A model generated the notes under the pieces. The model did no database searches, had not been told where the DNA came from, and saw nothing but the letters and a program-made list of their open reading frames with translations. Both the position numbers and the translations under genes were made by a program. A stretch of 15,963 bases of DNA from Nitrospinaceae bacterium. GTDB lineage: Bacteria; Nitrospinota; Nitrospinia; Nitrospinales; VA-1. This document shows, piece after piece, positions 15,526 to 15,963 of this stretch (position 1 is the stretch's first letter; each line of letters opens with the position of its first letter). The stretch spans positions 1 to 15,963 of the forward strand of contig JAESTE010000080.1 of the NCBI GenBank assembly GCA_016763735.1, in the 5' to 3' direction.

Positions 15526-15963
15526 TCAACGATAGAGTTTATTTGCCTCTGCTGCAACCTTACCGTGGAGATATAAAACCAGCCAGCGTTTGCCACTCTC
15601 CTTAACAATTCCAAATACAACATCTCGCAAAAGGATTCCCGGCTGTTTTTTCTGCAAAGTTCTATATAGCGTATGCGACCACTTGGCGATTCCACCTACC
15701 TGATACTTGTTCACCCATTCCAAAATCTTGTTTTGCCCAAAAGGAAGAGCGATGTTTTTCACTTGCGTCAATTGTGAGATTCGAATTTTTAAAATTTTAT
15801 TCAACACCGGCTTCTGGCCCAATCGAGCTATCCCCTCCAGAGAGTCGGCCACAGACTTGAGCAAATCGCAAGCGCGTGCTTCGTAAATGGGTAAGGCAGA
15901 ATCAGGAAGGTAGTGCCGGGCAATTTGATCTGTCAGCATAAAATAAATTTGCCCGACCTTTCC
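15526..15963 (-). CDS. Hypothetical protein (5' partial, runs off the right edge)
   Basis: The frame is open through the right edge of the window, adding the residues GKVGQIYF before the first internal methionine (15939). The true start is therefore outside, and at least 145 residues are seen. The visible part is rich in basic and hydrophobic residues, with a helical first half (ARACDLLKSVADSLEGIARL) and a C-terminal half with probable strands (DVVFGIVKESGKRWLVLYLH). I see no signal peptide, membrane segment or motif that I recognise. The codon pattern looks coding and the C-terminus is intact at TGA 15526-15528. The repeats just downstream raise the possibility that it belongs to a mobile or accessory segment. 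No function is proposed. Confidence 0.6.
   Translation of the reverse strand, partial: GKVGQIYFMLTDQIARHYLPDSALPIYEARACDLLKSVADSLEGIARLGQKPVLNKILKIRISQLTQVKNIALPFGQNKILEWVNKYQVGGIAKWSHTLYRTLQKKQPGILLRDVVFGIVKESGKRWLVLYLHGKVAAEANKLYR

Overview
The window comes from a bacterial chromosome, probably a Gram-negative organism outside the usual model groups. By eye the base composition is moderate and leans slightly to AT. The gene set is futalosine-pathway menaquinone synthesis (mqnC), tetrapyrrole methylation (cobA/hemD), ATP-type PEP carboxykinase, pdxA and rsmA. This would fit lineages such as Nitrospinota or Desulfobacterota, but the sequence alone does not settle the phylum. TGA is used as a normal stop by many genes here, so the genetic code is standard.

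Left part (1-4655). A plus-strand gene enters from the left edge; it has a helical N-terminal region and a six-bladed NHL-type propeller. It converges on a minus-strand spermidine-synthase-like protein. An AT-rich divergent region with a structured leader separates that gene from pckA, which ends in a clear hairpin.

Biosynthetic block (4656-9875, all plus). pdxA, rsmA and cobA overlap end to end, and hemD follows in the same frame as cobA. Only a TGA codon separates cobA from hemD, and the sequence reads as an ancestral CobA-HemD fusion. Next come a small parvulin-type prolyl isomerase whose frame is broken by one base at an A-run, a VOC-fold protein, and mqnC, whose start overlaps the VOC gene by 8 bases. 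A strong bidirectional terminator closes the block.

Right part (9953-15963). On the minus strand lies a tyrosine-recombinase gene with a near-consensus promoter and a good ribosome-binding site, but its product stops before the catalytic tyrosine. Upstream of it is a two-gene minus-strand operon: a coiled-coil J-domain protein followed by a cytoplasmic protein made almost entirely of about 20 Sel1-like repeats. A plus-strand SAM methyltransferase follows. After it comes a short repeat-rich stretch (an exact 32-bp tandem duplication, then a GC-rich imperfect palindrome of about 100 bp) that looks like a mobile-element remnant. The last gene, of unknown function, runs off the right edge.

The main points for a second look are: the split cobA-hemD fusion; the frameshifted parvulin, which has a slippery heptamer and hairpin at the break; the recombinase without a nucleophile; the J-domain/Sel1 operon; the pckA leader; and the repeat cluster near 15.3-15.5 kb. 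No tRNA, rRNA or CRISPR array was recognised.
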